A DNA stretch of 64,000 bases from Gordonia jacobaea. GTDB taxonomy: Bacteria; Actinomycetota; Actinomycetes; Mycobacteriales; Mycobacteriaceae. How positions within the stretch are numbered: position 1 is the stretch's first letter; every line of letters begins with the position of its first letter. The position numbers and the translations under genes are program-made. The notes under the pieces are model-generated. The model saw only the letters and a list, made by a program, of their open reading frames with translations. It was not told where the DNA came from and ran no database searches. The stretch lies in NCBI RefSeq assembly GCF_001186365.1, contig NZ_LDTZ01000015.1:496001-560000 (forward strand), read 5' to 3'. Below are positions 1 to 9,211 of the stretch, piece by piece.

Positions 1-393
1 GGCATCCTTGTAGTTGCGCGTCGGCGCATCGATGGGTATCCCGGCGGCCTCTTCACGCTCAAATCCTTCACGGGCCTGCTCAGCACTGGGGTGAGCCTGC
101 AGCGACAACGGTTCGTCGGCGGCAAGTACCTTGAGCAAGAAGGGAAGTCGGTTGCCGTACCGATCTGTTGTCGCGGCACCGAGCGCCTGCTGCGGATCGT
201 CGTCGATCACGTCGAGCAGCGTGCCATCCGGCCCGCCGTCGGCGCCGAGGACCGTTGCAGGCCCCTCCGCGTGCGCGCCGAACCAGAGTTCTGCCTCCGG
301 ATGCGGCGAGGGAACCGGCTTCTGACGCAGCGACGCGATAGCCGTTCTCGACCCCCAGGCGTAGGGGCGGACCACCCCGTCGAGCAGTTTCAT
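1..393 (-). CDS. manA: Mannose-6-phosphate isomerase, type I (partial, C-terminus beyond window)
   Basis: Only the first 131 residues are inside the window; the gene runs off position 1. The enzyme interconverts fructose-6-phosphate and mannose-6-phosphate in the cytoplasm, feeding GDP-mannose for phosphatidylinositol mannosides and lipoarabinomannan. The N-terminus MKLLDGVVRPYAWGS, the AELWFGAH segment near residue 35 and the metal-site segment LSLQAHPS near residue 96 are typical of type I phosphomannose isomerases. The ATG start overlaps the stop of the upstream SIS gene (TGATG), so the two are probably translated together. The same order (Rv3255c-Rv3256c) is known in M. tuberculosis. Confidence 0.93.
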   Translation of the reverse strand, partial: MKLLDGVVRPYAWGSRTAIASLRQKPVPSPHPEAELWFGAHAEGPATVLGADGGPDGTLLDVIDDDPQQALGAATTDRYGNRLPFLLKVLAADEPLSLQAHPSAEQAREGFEREEAAGIPIDAPTRNYKDA

Positions 394-1514
394 CAGTCTC
401 CGATTCCGGTCAGGCGCAGATACACCGCGGCGATGTCGACACGCAAAGCGAGAAGCACATAGCCGACCAGGTCGGCGGGTCCGTCTGCCAGATCCTCGGG
501 ACCGACAGGTCCTGCGGGATGCGTAGCCGGATCGGCACCGTCGACGTCGCCGAACACCGCCTCGGCATCCGGAATGCCGACAATTCTGCGCTCGGCATAC
601 CACTGCTTCGACGCCGTCGTGACCGCGAGCACCCGCGGCGGTTCGGCCGCCAACGGTCCGTCGATCTGCGGGTCGTGAAAGATCGAGTCGACGGCGGACG
701 CGCCCCCCGCACTCCACGACTGCAGCGAAATGCTCGCCACGGCGTCGATATCGGCTGTGCCGCACACCTTTCCGGACAATGCGAGCAGCGACTTCGCGTT
801 GCGGGCGGCGACCACCGAGGCTGCCGGGCCGTCGCCGGTCCACACGACCCGACGATCTGCCAGCCGAGCTGCCAACATCTTGGCGCGGTTGTGGAACGTT
901 TCGCGGGCGGGATGGTCTGTCGCCGCCTCGTCGTCGAGTGCGTCGGCGATGTCGCTCACCAGCGGCGCCGGACCGGTGAACCGCACATCGGACAGCGACG
1001 CGAATACCGCCAGCAACGTCGCGACGTACACCGCGAATCGAAAGCGCGGGTCGACGCGCAGACGAGGCGAAAGGTCGATTCCGCCGCCGCCCAACGCATC
1101 TCGCAACGGCCCCTCGATGGGTGCTGCGACGACGACCTCGGCGCGTCGACGCTGCGCACGCGCCGCGGCATCGGCGAGCGCCATGTCGCCCGCGTCGTCA
1201 CCGGCGACGACGACCACGTCGAGCGGGCCGACCCAGCCCGGCAGGGCGGGTGCAGACACGATGGGCACGTCGACACGGGTTGCCACGCAGGCCACGACGA
1301 GCGCGACCGCATCGCGGGCAACACTCGACGTTCCGTGCACGATCACAACGCTTCGGGGCCGTAATGCCGCCAGTGGCTCGAGTACGCCCTCACGCATGGC
1401 CTCGGCAACGGCACGCACCTGCGCACCGGTCAACGCCGCCGCCTGCAGTAGACCCTCGGAGTCGCCCGCAATCAGGTCGTCGACATCATCGAGGTCGGCG
1501 GCATCCGTACGCAT
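393..1514 (-). CDS. TobH-like SIS-domain protein (Rv3256c family)
   Basis: A 373-residue protein of the TobH/Rv3256c family, which carries tandem sugar-isomerase (SIS) folds related to bifunctional phosphoglucose/phosphomannose isomerases. It is co-transcribed with manA, with stop and start overlapping as TGATG, which supports a role around mannose phosphates. Rossmann-like strands are visible at VVIVHGTSSVARD (near residue 55) and LDVVVVAGDDAGD (near 98). No clear catalytic motif can be named by eye, so a structural or regulatory role in sugar-phosphate metabolism is as likely as an enzymatic one. In M. tuberculosis the phosphomannomutase gene lies directly upstream; here it is missing. Confidence 0.8.
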   Translation of the reverse strand: MRTDAADLDDVDDLIAGDSEGLLQAAALTGAQVRAVAEAMREGVLEPLAALRPRSVVIVHGTSSVARDAVALVVACVATRVDVPIVSAPALPGWVGPLDVVVVAGDDAGDMALADAAARAQRRRAEVVVAAPIEGPLRDALGGGGIDLSPRLRVDPRFRFAVYVATLLAVFASLSDVRFTGPAPLVSDIADALDDEAATDHPARETFHNRAKMLAARLADRRVVWTGDGPAASVVAARNAKSLLALSGKVCGTADIDAVASISLQSWSAGGASAVDSIFHDPQIDGPLAAEPPRVLAVTTASKQWYAERRIVGIPDAEAVFGDVDGADPATHPAGPVGPEDLADGPADLVGYVLLALRVDIAAVYLRLTGIGD

Positions 1515-1589
1515 AGAGTCAGCCTAGCGACGCATGGCGTCGCTGCCCACACACAGCCATATTCTGATCCACCAGATCTCGCGGGCGCG

Positions 1590-2138
1590 TCAGTCGACCG
1601 GGTCTGGCAGCACACGAAGGTGCCCCCGCCTGCCAGGACGCGGCTTCACACCCCCGCTACGACGCGCGGCGTCGGACCCCGAACGCACGTCGGGGCTCGG
1701 GCGGAGATCGGTCGTAGACGTACCTGCGCGGTGACGGCCTGCCCGAACGTCGTCGAACGCCTCCTGGTCGAAACCCGGCGCACGGCCCACGGCACCCGCG
1801 ATGCCGCGCGCACCGACCTCGCGCCCACCGACTTCACGTACAGCCTCGGCAAGGGCCGTCAATTCGTAGTCTTCGGCGACCGGCGCCGAGAATCCCCGCT
1901 CGCTGCGGAGCATTTCCCACCCGCGCGGCACGGTGATGCGTCGTGCATGCTCGTCACACAGATCCCACGAGTGCGGCTCATCCGACGTGGCGAGAGGACC
2001 GATGACCGCCGTCGACTCGGCGTACACAAAGGTCAGGGTCGCAACCGCCGACCGGGAGCAAGCCGGGCGGCAGCATTGTCGGGGAAGCTTCACAGCAGAA
2101 AGATTAGTCCCACGCCCCGGCGAACGGTGTTTCGACAC
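1590..2138 (-). CDS. DUF3499 family protein (Rv3258c homologue)
   Basis: A conserved actinobacterial protein of unknown function. The segment near residue 16 onward has the family pattern: CCRPAC, ATLTFVYAESTAVIGPL and HSWDLCDEHARRITVPRGW, with paired cysteines and histidines (CC...C, C..H) that look like a small metal-binding module. The open frame begins at a GTG at 2138. A second GTG at 2093 would start exactly at the conserved VKLPRQCC and give 167 residues; neither has a convincing ribosome site, so the start is uncertain. The gene lies between TobH and the zincin-like gene, as in M. tuberculosis except for the missing phosphomannomutase. Confidence 0.75.
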   Translation of the reverse strand: MSKHRSPGRGTNLSAVKLPRQCCRPACSRSAVATLTFVYAESTAVIGPLATSDEPHSWDLCDEHARRITVPRGWEMLRSERGFSAPVAEDYELTALAEAVREVGGREVGARGIAGAVGRAPGFDQEAFDDVRAGRHRAGTSTTDLRPSPDVRSGSDAARRSGGVKPRPGRRGHLRVLPDPVD

Positions 2139-2250
2139 GCGGCTCGAGGTCTGACATGGGATGCGAGGGCCGACACGCGGCGCGGACGGCCCGACACGCG
2201 GCCCGACGCCTCCGAGTCGACACCGGTGGGTGGAGACTTACAATCTCGGC

Positions 2251-2808
2251 ATGCGTATCGAACGGCGGCGCGCAACGCGCGATCGAGGCCAGGGTTCGCC
2301 GGTGCGCTCCTCGGAGAACCGGGTGTCCGATATGCGGCTCTCGGCTGTGCACGCAGCGCGTCGAGCACGCCGCGACCGACGGGGCCGGGGGCTGCGCTCC
2401 CCGCTGTTGCCGCAGGGCGTGCCTGCGTGGCGCAGCAAATCGGACGAATTCGACACGGTTGTCCTTGAGGCGTTCGCGGAGATCGACGCTCGCTGGCACG
2501 ACGAGCTCTCCGGACTCGACATCGCCGTCGACGAAATCCCACGTCTGCTGCCCCGCGACCCCGAAACCGTGCAGTGGCCCGACGAGGTGACCGCCGACGG
2601 AGCCGTCCCGCTTGCGCGTCTGATGCCCGCGGGGGTCGATGTCCACGGAGCGCCGACCAGGGCGCAGATCATCCTGTTCCGCCGGCCGCTGGAGAGCAGG
2701 GCGAAGAAGGGCGAGGACCTACTCGATCTCGTTCACGAGGTCTTGGTACAGCAGGTCGCAACACACCTGGGTCTCGACGAGGACATCATCGACCGGGGAC
2801 CCGAGTAA
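2251..2808 (+). CDS. Zincin-like metallopeptidase-family protein, active site degenerate (Rv3259 family)
   Basis: A 186-residue member of the zincin-like PF06262 family. The C-terminal block FRRPLESRAKKGEDLLDLV, then VLVQQVATHLGLDED, aligns with the family HExxHHxG segment, but the catalytic residues are replaced: QQVATH stands where HEIAHH is expected. Activity as a zinc protease is therefore doubtful; a similar change is, from memory, usual in mycobacterial homologues. The ATG at 2251 was chosen over an upstream start at 2161 because conserved sequence begins with MRIERRRATRDRGQGSP. It is divergent from DUF3499 and ends four bases from the convergent whiB2 stop. Confidence 0.7.
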   Translation: MRIERRRATRDRGQGSPVRSSENRVSDMRLSAVHAARRARRDRRGRGLRSPLLPQGVPAWRSKSDEFDTVVLEAFAEIDARWHDELSGLDIAVDEIPRLLPRDPETVQWPDEVTADGAVPLARLMPAGVDVHGAPTRAQIILFRRPLESRAKKGEDLLDLVHEVLVQQVATHLGLDEDIIDRGPE

Positions 2809-2812
2809 ACCG

Positions 2813-3262
2813 TCAGATGATGCCGCGCTTGAGGCGGCGACGCTCACGCTCGGAAAGGCCGCCCCAGATCCCGAAACGCTCATCGTTGTGCAGGGCGTAC
2901 TCGAGGCACTCGGCCTTCACCTCGCAGCCCTGGCAGATGCGCTTCGCCTCACGAGTGGAGCCGCCCTTCTCGGGGAAGAACGCCTCCGGATCGGTCTGCG
3001 CGCACAGCGCGCGATCTTGCCATTGGTCTTCGATTGCGTCGAACAAGCCCTCGAAGTCGTTGGGCACCAAGGAAAGATGACGGCGCTGCAAGTTCTCGTC
3101 AGCGCCAAGTGAAACCTCGGGCGTCCCGATCTCAGGTGTCCCGATCAATGAATCATCAACGGGCCCAAGGGTTGTGTAGTTCGCATCCCCACTCAACGGG
3201 GACGCGATCTCTGAATGTCCGTGTGGTTCAAGGGGATTGCCGATCGCGTTGTCGAATGCCAT
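2813..3262 (-). CDS. whiB2: WhiB-family iron-sulfur regulator, WhiB2 type
   Basis: A 149-residue WhiB regulator. Four cysteines (C87, C110, C113, C119) form the C-x22-C-x2-C-x5-C cluster-ligand pattern, followed by the GIWGG turn at about 131-135 and a basic tail (ERERRRLKR). WhiB proteins carry a 4Fe-4S cluster and act with the primary sigma factor; WhiB2/WhmD is linked to septation and division. The ATG at 3262 was chosen because AGGAGG sits about eight bases upstream; longer in-frame extensions lack this. The about 80-residue N-terminal extension contains the short repeat IGTPE. Position next to fbiA matches M. tuberculosis Rv3260c-Rv3261, which supports the WhiB2 assignment. Confidence 0.92.
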   Translation of the reverse strand: MAFDNAIGNPLEPHGHSEIASPLSGDANYTTLGPVDDSLIGTPEIGTPEVSLGADENLQRRHLSLVPNDFEGLFDAIEDQWQDRALCAQTDPEAFFPEKGGSTREAKRICQGCEVKAECLEYALHNDERFGIWGGLSERERRRLKRGII

Positions 3263-3679
3263 CGTCGGCGCCTCCTGCCTGGGAAGTCGTTGTTCTCTGT
3301 CGTCACAGCGGCGCGGCATCGGTGCCACACCACCACTCATACCCGTACATTCTCGATCTTCACCAAGTGTCCGGCGCGATCTGGCACCACCACGGTGTCC
3401 GATCAACCTTTCCGAATTCGAACAAGTGATCGAACTTCGTTGCGATGCACCGATTCTCGATCTCGAACCAGAAATGACACTGATGTGATTAGACACGCCA
3501 GAGACGTGTCCGGTCAAGTTGAATCAAAATATTCCTTAATACCATCGACCGACAAGAACTCCCCGTAAGACACGAGTTGTGTTGCGCGGACACATCAATG
3601 TCACATCAGATGCGAATGGCGGGCGCGGCGTCGTGGTCCATGATATCGACTCGATCCCGACTCACTAGAGTGGGTCGTT
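3263..3679. other. Divergent whiB2-fbiA intergenic region
   Basis: This 417-base gap carries the leader and promoters of whiB2 (minus) and fbiA (plus). It is visibly less GC-rich than its surroundings between about 3410 and 3550. Visible elements are a single GTCACAGCG at 3302-3310, identical to the half-site reported for mycobacterial MtrA, and a direct repeat of TCGAAC at 3418-3423 and 3430-3435. No open frame with a ribosome site was seen and no promoter could be placed with confidence. Confidence 0.5.
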
Positions 3680-4726
3680 GTGAAGGTGACGGTACTCGTC
3701 GGCGGTGTCGGCGGCGCACGATTTTTGTCCGGGGTCCGCGAACTGCTCGGTCCGACGCCGTTTCCGGTTGCCGCGGGCGACTCGGCATCGAGCAACGGAA
3801 ACGAGATCACCGCGGTGGTCAACGTCGGTGACGACGCATGGATGCACGGCGTGCGCATCTGTCCCGACCTCGACACCTGCATGTACACGCTCGGCGGTGG
3901 AATCGACCCGGAGCGCAGTTGGGGTCGAGCCGACGAGTCGTGGCACGCCAAGGAGGAACTGGCCGCATACGGCGCAGACCCGGACTGGTTCGGACTCGGC
4001 GACCGCGACCTGGCGACGCACCTGATCCGCACCCAGATGCTCGACGCGGGCTACCGGCTCGCCGATGTGACCGCCGCACTGTGTCGGCGATGGCAGCCCG
4101 GCGTGCGACTACTGCCCGCAACCGACGAACGTCACGAGACACACGTCGTCGTCGCCAAACCCGATGGGAGCGAAGGCGAACGCGTCGCGATCCATTTTCA
4201 GGAATGGTGGGTCAAACACCGTGCGCAGATCCCGACCTTCGGGTTCGCACAGGTCGGGTCGGACGACACCGCACCGGCACCAGGGGTCGCCGAGGCAATC
4301 GCCGACGCCGACATCATCCTGCTCGCGCCGAGCAATCCCGTGGTCAGCATCGGGGCGATCGTCAGCGTTCCCGGCATCCGGAGCGCATTGCGCACCACGT
4401 CGGCGCCCGTGGTCGGCATCTCCCCGGTGATCGACAATCGTCCGCTGCGGGGAATGGCCGACGAATGCCTGTCGGTCATCGGCGTCGAGTCGTCCGCTGA
4501 GGCGATCGCCGCCCACTACGGCGCCCGCAGCGCCAACGGAATCCTCGACGGGTGGCTGATCGCCGAGGGCGACACCGCACACGTCGACGGCATCGCCATC
4601 GGGACGGCACCGCTACTCATGACCGACCCGCAGACCACCGCCGTGATGGTCCGTGACGCGTGCGCCCTCGTCGGCGTCGACATTCCGCAGGCTGCGCACC
4701 CCGACGCGACCGGAGACGCTCGATGA
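3680..4726 (+). CDS. fbiA: F420 biosynthesis transferase FbiA (CofD family)
   Basis: A 348-residue CofD/FbiA enzyme that joins FO to a phospho-lactate-type (dehydro-F420-0 in mycobacteria) moiety, the step before glutamylation. The glycine-rich N-terminus [16 protein letters not shown], the metal/substrate segment [12 protein letters not shown] (near residue 40), and [20 protein letters not shown] (near residue 215) are family hallmarks. It starts at GTG 3680. Its stop overlaps the ATG of fbiB as ATGA, giving a coupled fbiA-fbiB-NUDIX operon. The protein is of normal length with no missing motif. Confidence 0.95.
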   Translation: MKVTVLVGGVGGARFLSGVRELLGPTPFPVAAGDSASSNGNEITAVVNVGDDAWMHGVRICPDLDTCMYTLGGGIDPERSWGRADESWHAKEELAAYGADPDWFGLGDRDLATHLIRTQMLDAGYRLADVTAALCRRWQPGVRLLPATDERHETHVVVAKPDGSEGERVAIHFQEWWVKHRAQIPTFGFAQVGSDDTAPAPGVAEAIADADIILLAPSNPVVSIGAIVSVPGIRSALRTTSAPVVGISPVIDNRPLRGMADECLSVIGVESSAEAIAAHYGARSANGILDGWLIAEGDTAHVDGIAIGTAPLLMTDPQTTAVMVRDACALVGVDIPQAAHPDATGDAR

Positions 4727-6102
4727 CGGCCGACGCCGGCGCAGCATCGCGAGACGGAGCACTCCGCGACCACCGCGCCCCCGCGGCTCTGGAGATCATC
4801 CCGGTCACCGGTCTGCCCGAGTTCGACACCACGACCGACCTCGCAGCGGAGATCACACGCCGCGCCCCGTGGTTGCGCGACGACGATGTCGTCGTCGTCA
4901 CCAGCAAGGTGTTCTCCAAGACCGAGGGTCGGATGATTCCGGCGCCCACCGACCTCGACGAGCGTGATGCGCTGCGGCGCAAGCTGATCGACGCCGAGTC
5001 CGTGCGCGTCCTCGCGCGCAAGAACCGCACGTTGATCACCGAGAACAAACTCGGCCTCGTGCAGGCCGCTGCGGGCGTCGACGGCTCCAATGTGCCGACC
5101 GACCAGATCGCGCTACTCCCCGAGGACCCCGACGGCAGCGCACGACTGTTGCGCGAAGCCATCGCGAGACTCACGGGTCACCACGTCGCGGTCATCGTCA
5201 CCGACACGATGGGCCGCGCCTGGCGTACCGGACAGACCGACGTCGCGATCGGTGCGTCGGGAATCGCCGTGAGCCACCCCTACGAGGGCGGCGAGGATTC
5301 GTACGGCAACCCGTTGATCGTCACCGACATCGCCGTCGCCGACGAGATCGCGTCCGCCGCAGACCTGGTGAAGGGAAAGCTCGACGGCGTTCCGGTTGCG
5401 GTGGTGCGCGGGCTTCGCGTGCACGACGACGGATCGACTGCCGCGCGACTCGTGCGACCGGCCGACGAGGACCTGTTCCGCCTCGGCACCGCCGAAGCCA
5501 TCACGCAGGGCAGGGTCGAGGCGATCCTGACCCGACGATCTATCCGCGACTTCTCGTCGGAACCCGTTGCGCCCGAAGATCTCCGGGCCGCATTAGCCGA
5601 CGCGCTGACAGCGCCGGCGCCCCACCACACGCATCCGTTCCGTTTCGTCTGGGTGCGATCTCGTGAGCGTCGAGTCCGTCTGCTCGACGCGATGGGACAC
5701 GCGTGGCGAGCCGACCTCTCGTCGGACGACAAGTCACCCGAGTCGATTTCCAAGCGTGTGCGGCGCGGCCAGATCCTCTACGACGCACCGGAACTGGTGA
5801 TCCCGATGCTCGCCGGCGACGGCGCGCACACCTACCCCGACTCACGTCGCAACGCCGCAGAGCACACGATGTTCACCGTCGCCGCAGGCGGCGCGGTCGC
5901 GAGCTTGCTCGTCGCGCTGTCGGTCCGCGGGCTCGGTAGTTGCTGGGTGGGATCGACGATCTTCGCGCCGGAGGTCGTGCGTCGCGAGCTCGACGTCGAC
6001 CCCTCGTGGGAACCGTTGGGCGCCATCGCGATCGGATACCCCGCCCAGCCGCAGCAGCTACGCGAGCCGGCTCCGACCGACGAGTGGGTGATCGAGAGAT
6101 GA
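4723..6102 (+). CDS. fbiB: Bifunctional F420 biosynthesis protein FbiB (gamma-glutamyl ligase plus nitroreductase-fold domain)
   Basis: A 459-residue fusion. Residues about 20-255 are the CofE-type F420-0:gamma-glutamyl ligase ([48 protein letters not shown]). Residues about 265-459 are an FMN-binding nitroreductase-fold domain ([12 protein letters not shown] at its start), which in mycobacterial FbiB reduces dehydro-F420 and promotes polyglutamylation. ATG 4723 overlaps the fbiA stop (ATGA); a longer frame upstream would overlap fbiA by about 65 bases and is rejected. The fused form is the actinobacterial one. Confidence 0.95.
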   Translation: MTADAGAASRDGALRDHRAPAALEIIPVTGLPEFDTTTDLAAEITRRAPWLRDDDVVVVTSKVFSKTEGRMIPAPTDLDERDALRRKLIDAESVRVLARKNRTLITENKLGLVQAAAGVDGSNVPTDQIALLPEDPDGSARLLREAIARLTGHHVAVIVTDTMGRAWRTGQTDVAIGASGIAVSHPYEGGEDSYGNPLIVTDIAVADEIASAADLVKGKLDGVPVAVVRGLRVHDDGSTAARLVRPADEDLFRLGTAEAITQGRVEAILTRRSIRDFSSEPVAPEDLRAALADALTAPAPHHTHPFRFVWVRSRERRVRLLDAMGHAWRADLSSDDKSPESISKRVRRGQILYDAPELVIPMLAGDGAHTYPDSRRNAAEHTMFTVAAGGAVASLLVALSVRGLGSCWVGSTIFAPEVVRRELDVDPSWEPLGAIAIGYPAQPQQLREPAPTDEWVIER

Positions 6103-6677
6103 GCGCTGAATCCCTTCACTCATCGGCCGTCGAACTTCTTCGGTCATGGAATGCGCAGGCGCCCGAGCAGGATTCGCTGCGACACGCCTATCTCGCTTTC
6201 CTCGACGCGCAGCCGGATGCGTGTCTCCGCCGCAGCGTGCCCGGACATCTCACCGCGTCGACGATCGTGTTCGACGCCACGCACACCCACGTCCTACTGA
6301 CGCTGCATCCGCGTGTGGGCAAATGGATTCAGCTCGGTGGGCACTGCGAAGAGTCCGACGGCTCGATCGCCGACGCCGCACTCCGCGAGGCGCGCGAGGA
6401 GTCGGGAATCGACGACCTCACACTCGGCGCATTGGCCCAGCTCCACACCCACCCCATCACCTGTTCTCTCGGCGTGCCCACCCGACACCTCGACGTGCGC
6501 TTCGCCGCGGTCGCGCAGCCGCAACCGGGTGGCGCCCTCCCCGACTTCGATATCAGCTCGGAGTCCGACGACCTGCGCTGGTGGCCGGTGAACGCGCTAC
6601 CCGCCGACGACGGCACCGAGATCGAATCCCTCGTCGCCGCCGCGCTGGCGCAGCTCGAGGCCCGACAGCAGCGTTGA
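6099..6677 (+). CDS. NUDIX hydrolase
   Basis: A 192-residue NUDIX-family hydrolase, third gene of the fbiA-fbiB operon, with its ATG overlapping the fbiB stop as ATGA. The Nudix box is readable as [10 protein letters not shown] then REAREESGI (near residues 85-110). One residue more separates the glycine and the REx2EE core than in the textbook pattern, a spacing I believe is common in this subfamily. The substrate is unknown; nucleoside diphosphate derivatives are usual. The gene ends 39 bases from convergent glgC. Confidence 0.85.
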   Translation: MSAESLHSSAVELLRSWNAQAPEQDSLRHAYLAFLDAQPDACLRRSVPGHLTASTIVFDATHTHVLLTLHPRVGKWIQLGGHCEESDGSIADAALREAREESGIDDLTLGALAQLHTHPITCSLGVPTRHLDVRFAAVAQPQPGGALPDFDISSESDDLRWWPVNALPADDGTEIESLVAAALAQLEARQQR

Positions 6678-6716
6678 GAGCAGAGGGTTGAGAGCACCCT
6701 GCCGCGGGCATGCGCT

Positions 6717-7931
6717 CTAGATGCGGATGCCTTTGCCGACGGTGACCACCTCGCCGTTGCTGACGGCGAAACGATCGCGGTCGGCGGCGATGTCGACGCC
6801 GACCTGCTGGCCGTCGGAGACGACGACGTTCTTGTCGAGAATCGCGTGCCGCACGACGGCGCCCTTGCCGATCCGCACACCGGGCATCAACACACTGCCC
6901 TCGACGATCGCGCCGTCTTCGACGTGCACGTTCGCGGAGATCACCGACTGCGACACCGTCCCACCCGAGATGATGCTGCCGCCACCGACGACCGAATCCT
7001 GCGCGGAGCCACCCTGCACGAACTTGGCGGGCGGGACGTTCAACGACTCGGCGCGGATCGGCCAGTTCTGGTTGTAGAGATTGAAGACGGGGTGCACCGA
7101 CACGAGATCCATATGGGCGTCGTAGAACGCGTCGAGCGTTCCGACGTCACGCCAGTAGCCCTTGTCGCGTTCCGTGGCCCCGGGAACCTCGTTGTCCTTG
7201 AAGTCGTACACGTAGGCGGCCTTGCGGTCGACGAAGCTCGGGATGATGTCGCCACCCATGTCGTGATCGGAGTCGGCATCGGCAGCGTCCTTGATGATCG
7301 CCTCGACAAGCGCATCGGTGGTGAACACATAGTTGCCCATCGAGGCAAAGGTGACGTCCGGATCGTCAGGTGTCCCAGGCGGATTGCTCGGCTTCTCCAG
7401 GAAGCGGGTGATCTTGCCCGAGTCGTCGGAGTCGATGACACCGAAGGCCGACGCCTCGACGCGCGGCACCCGGATACCGGCGACTGTCACCTCGGCGCCG
7501 GACGCAATGTGCGCCTCGACCATCTGCGACGGATCCATTCGGTACACGTGATCGGCACCGAACACGACGATGTACTCCGGCTGTTCGTCGAAGATCAGGT
7601 TCAGCGACTGGTAGATCGCGTCGGCGCTGCCCGTGTACCACCGCGGACCGAGACGCTGCTGCGCCGGAACGGGCGTGATGTACTCGCCATGAAATCCTGA
7701 TGTCCACCAGGTTTGCGAGATGTGACGGTCGAGTGAGTGCGACTTGTACTGTGTCAGCACGCAGATTCGTTCGTACCCCGCGTTGACCAGATTCGACAGC
7801 ACGAAGTCGATCAGCCGGTACGCGCCACCGAACGGAACGGCCGGTTTGGCGCGGTCCTTGGTCAACGGGTACAGGCGTTTTCCCTCGCCACCGGCGAGGA
7901 CGATTCCGAGAACGTGCGGCTGCGATCTCAC
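6717..7931 (-). CDS. glgC: Glucose-1-phosphate adenylyltransferase
   Basis: A 404-residue ADP-glucose pyrophosphorylase making ADP-glucose from glucose-1-phosphate and ATP for glucan synthesis. The nucleotide-binding loop [16 protein letters not shown] (residues about 9-24), [27 protein letters not shown] and a C-terminal left-handed beta-helix region are present. It starts at a GTG at 7931 and is divergent from the ADP-glucose-using glycosyltransferase glgM, as with Rv1213/Rv1212c in M. tuberculosis. Length is normal. Confidence 0.96.
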   Translation of the reverse strand: MRSQPHVLGIVLAGGEGKRLYPLTKDRAKPAVPFGGAYRLIDFVLSNLVNAGYERICVLTQYKSHSLDRHISQTWWTSGFHGEYITPVPAQQRLGPRWYTGSADAIYQSLNLIFDEQPEYIVVFGADHVYRMDPSQMVEAHIASGAEVTVAGIRVPRVEASAFGVIDSDDSGKITRFLEKPSNPPGTPDDPDVTFASMGNYVFTTDALVEAIIKDAADADSDHDMGGDIIPSFVDRKAAYVYDFKDNEVPGATERDKGYWRDVGTLDAFYDAHMDLVSVHPVFNLYNQNWPIRAESLNVPPAKFVQGGSAQDSVVGGGSIISGGTVSQSVISANVHVEDGAIVEGSVLMPGVRIGKGAVVRHAILDKNVVVSDGQQVGVDIAADRDRFAVSNGEVVTVGKGIRI

Positions 7932-8044
7932 ACTCCCAACTTAACCGCCAACCACCAGTGGGGCCATACGAATCGCGGGTCCGTTCTCGAGCGATTCCAC
8001 ACGCGAATGGCGAAGTCTGACGCATGGCACTAGCGTCAGGACCC

Positions 8045-9211
8045 ATGAGGGTGGCGATGATGACGCGGGAGTATCCACCCGAGGTCTACGGCGGCGCCGG
8101 AGTCCATGTCACAGAACTGGTCCGGCATCTCCGAAGTCTCGTCACCGTCGACGTGCACTGCATGGGCGTTCCGCGCGACGACGCCTTCGTCTACTCCCCC
8201 GACCCCGCGCTGGCCGACGCCAATCCGGCGCTGTCGATGCTCTCGACAGACCTTCGGATGACACAGGGAGCGGCCGACGCCGACATCGCGCACTCGCACA
8301 CCTGGTACACCGGTACCGCCGGGCACCTCGCGGCTCGCCTGTACGGCATCCCACACATCCTCACCGCCCACTCCCTCGAACCGTTGCGGCCATGGAAGGC
8401 CGAACAACTCGGCGGTGGCTACCAGGTGTCGAGTTGGTCGGAACGCAACGCCGTCGAGTACGCCGACGCCGTCATCGCGGTCAGTTCGGGCATGCGCGCC
8501 GACGTGGTGAACGCCTACCCGCGGTTGGACCCCGAGCGAGTTCACGTCGTGCGCAACGGAATCGACACGACGCTGTGGTACCCGGTCGAGGAGCCCTACA
8601 ACCAGGAGTCGACGTTGGTGCGGCTGGGGGTCGATCCGTCGCGTCCCGTCGTCGCGTTCGTCGGGCGCATCACGCGCCAGAAGGGCGTCGGGCATCTCAT
8701 CGCCGCCGCACATCACTTTGATCCGTCGATCCAGCTCGTCTTGTGCGCGGGCGCCCCCGACACCCCCGAGATCGCAGCACAGACCGAGGCCGCCGTCGCC
8801 GAACTGGCTGCCGCACGCGACGGAGTCCATTGGGTTCGAGAGATGCTCCCGCTACCCCGAATCCGCGAAATCCTCACCGCAGCAGATGTTTTCGTGTGCC
8901 CTTCGGTGTACGAGCCGCTCGGGATCGTCAATCTCGAAGCGATGGCATGCCAGACGGCCGTCGTCGCGTCGACCGTCGGTGGAATCCCGGAAGTGGTGCG
9001 CGACAACGTCACCGGACGACTCGTCCCTTACGACCCGACCGACGCGGTCGGCTTCGAACACGGAATCGCCGAGGCCGTCAACGACGTCGTGGGAGATCCG
9101 GCGGCCGCCACCGCGATGGGCGTAGCAGGACGCGAACGCGCAGAATCCGAGTTCTCGTGGGACTCCATCGCCGAACAGACGCTCGACGTCTACCGGTCGA
9201 CGCTCGCCTGA
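8045..9211 (+). CDS. glgM: GT4-type glycogen synthase / maltose-1-phosphate synthase (GlgA/GlgM, Rv1212c family)
   Basis: A 388-residue GT-B glycosyltransferase. The N-terminal loop EYPPEVYGGAGVHVTEL, the FVGRITRQKG hinge and the C-terminal EPLGIVNLEAMA nucleotide-sugar motif identify the short actinobacterial family often annotated glycogen synthase; the M. tuberculosis member makes maltose-1-phosphate from ADP-glucose and glucose-1-phosphate. The ATG at 8045 is preferred over 8024 because the conserved sequence starts MRVAMMTREYPPE and an AGGA lies just upstream. It is divergent from glgC (113-base gap), and its last 22 bases overlap the convergent methyltransferase gene. Confidence 0.92.
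   Translation: MRVAMMTREYPPEVYGGAGVHVTELVRHLRSLVTVDVHCMGVPRDDAFVYSPDPALADANPALSMLSTDLRMTQGAADADIAHSHTWYTGTAGHLAARLYGIPHILTAHSLEPLRPWKAEQLGGGYQVSSWSERNAVEYADAVIAVSSGMRADVVNAYPRLDPERVHVVRNGIDTTLWYPVEEPYNQESTLVRLGVDPSRPVVAFVGRITRQKGVGHLIAAAHHFDPSIQLVLCAGAPDTPEIAAQTEAAVAELAAARDGVHWVREMLPLPRIREILTAADVFVCPSVYEPLGIVNLEAMACQTAVVASTVGGIPEVVRDNVTGRLVPYDPTDAVGFEHGIAEAVNDVVGDPAAATAMGVAGRERAESEFSWDSIAEQTLDVYRSTLA

Noticed and set aside
3418..3435. LexA/SOS box
   Set aside because: TCGAAC occurs twice, but as a direct repeat at 12-base steps, not as the inverted TCGAAC-N4-GTTCGA.
6340..6420. Broken Nudix box in the fbi-operon NUDIX gene
   Set aside because: The spacing is one residue longer than the textbook pattern, but all glutamates and the REx2EE core are present and the spacing appears common in this group.
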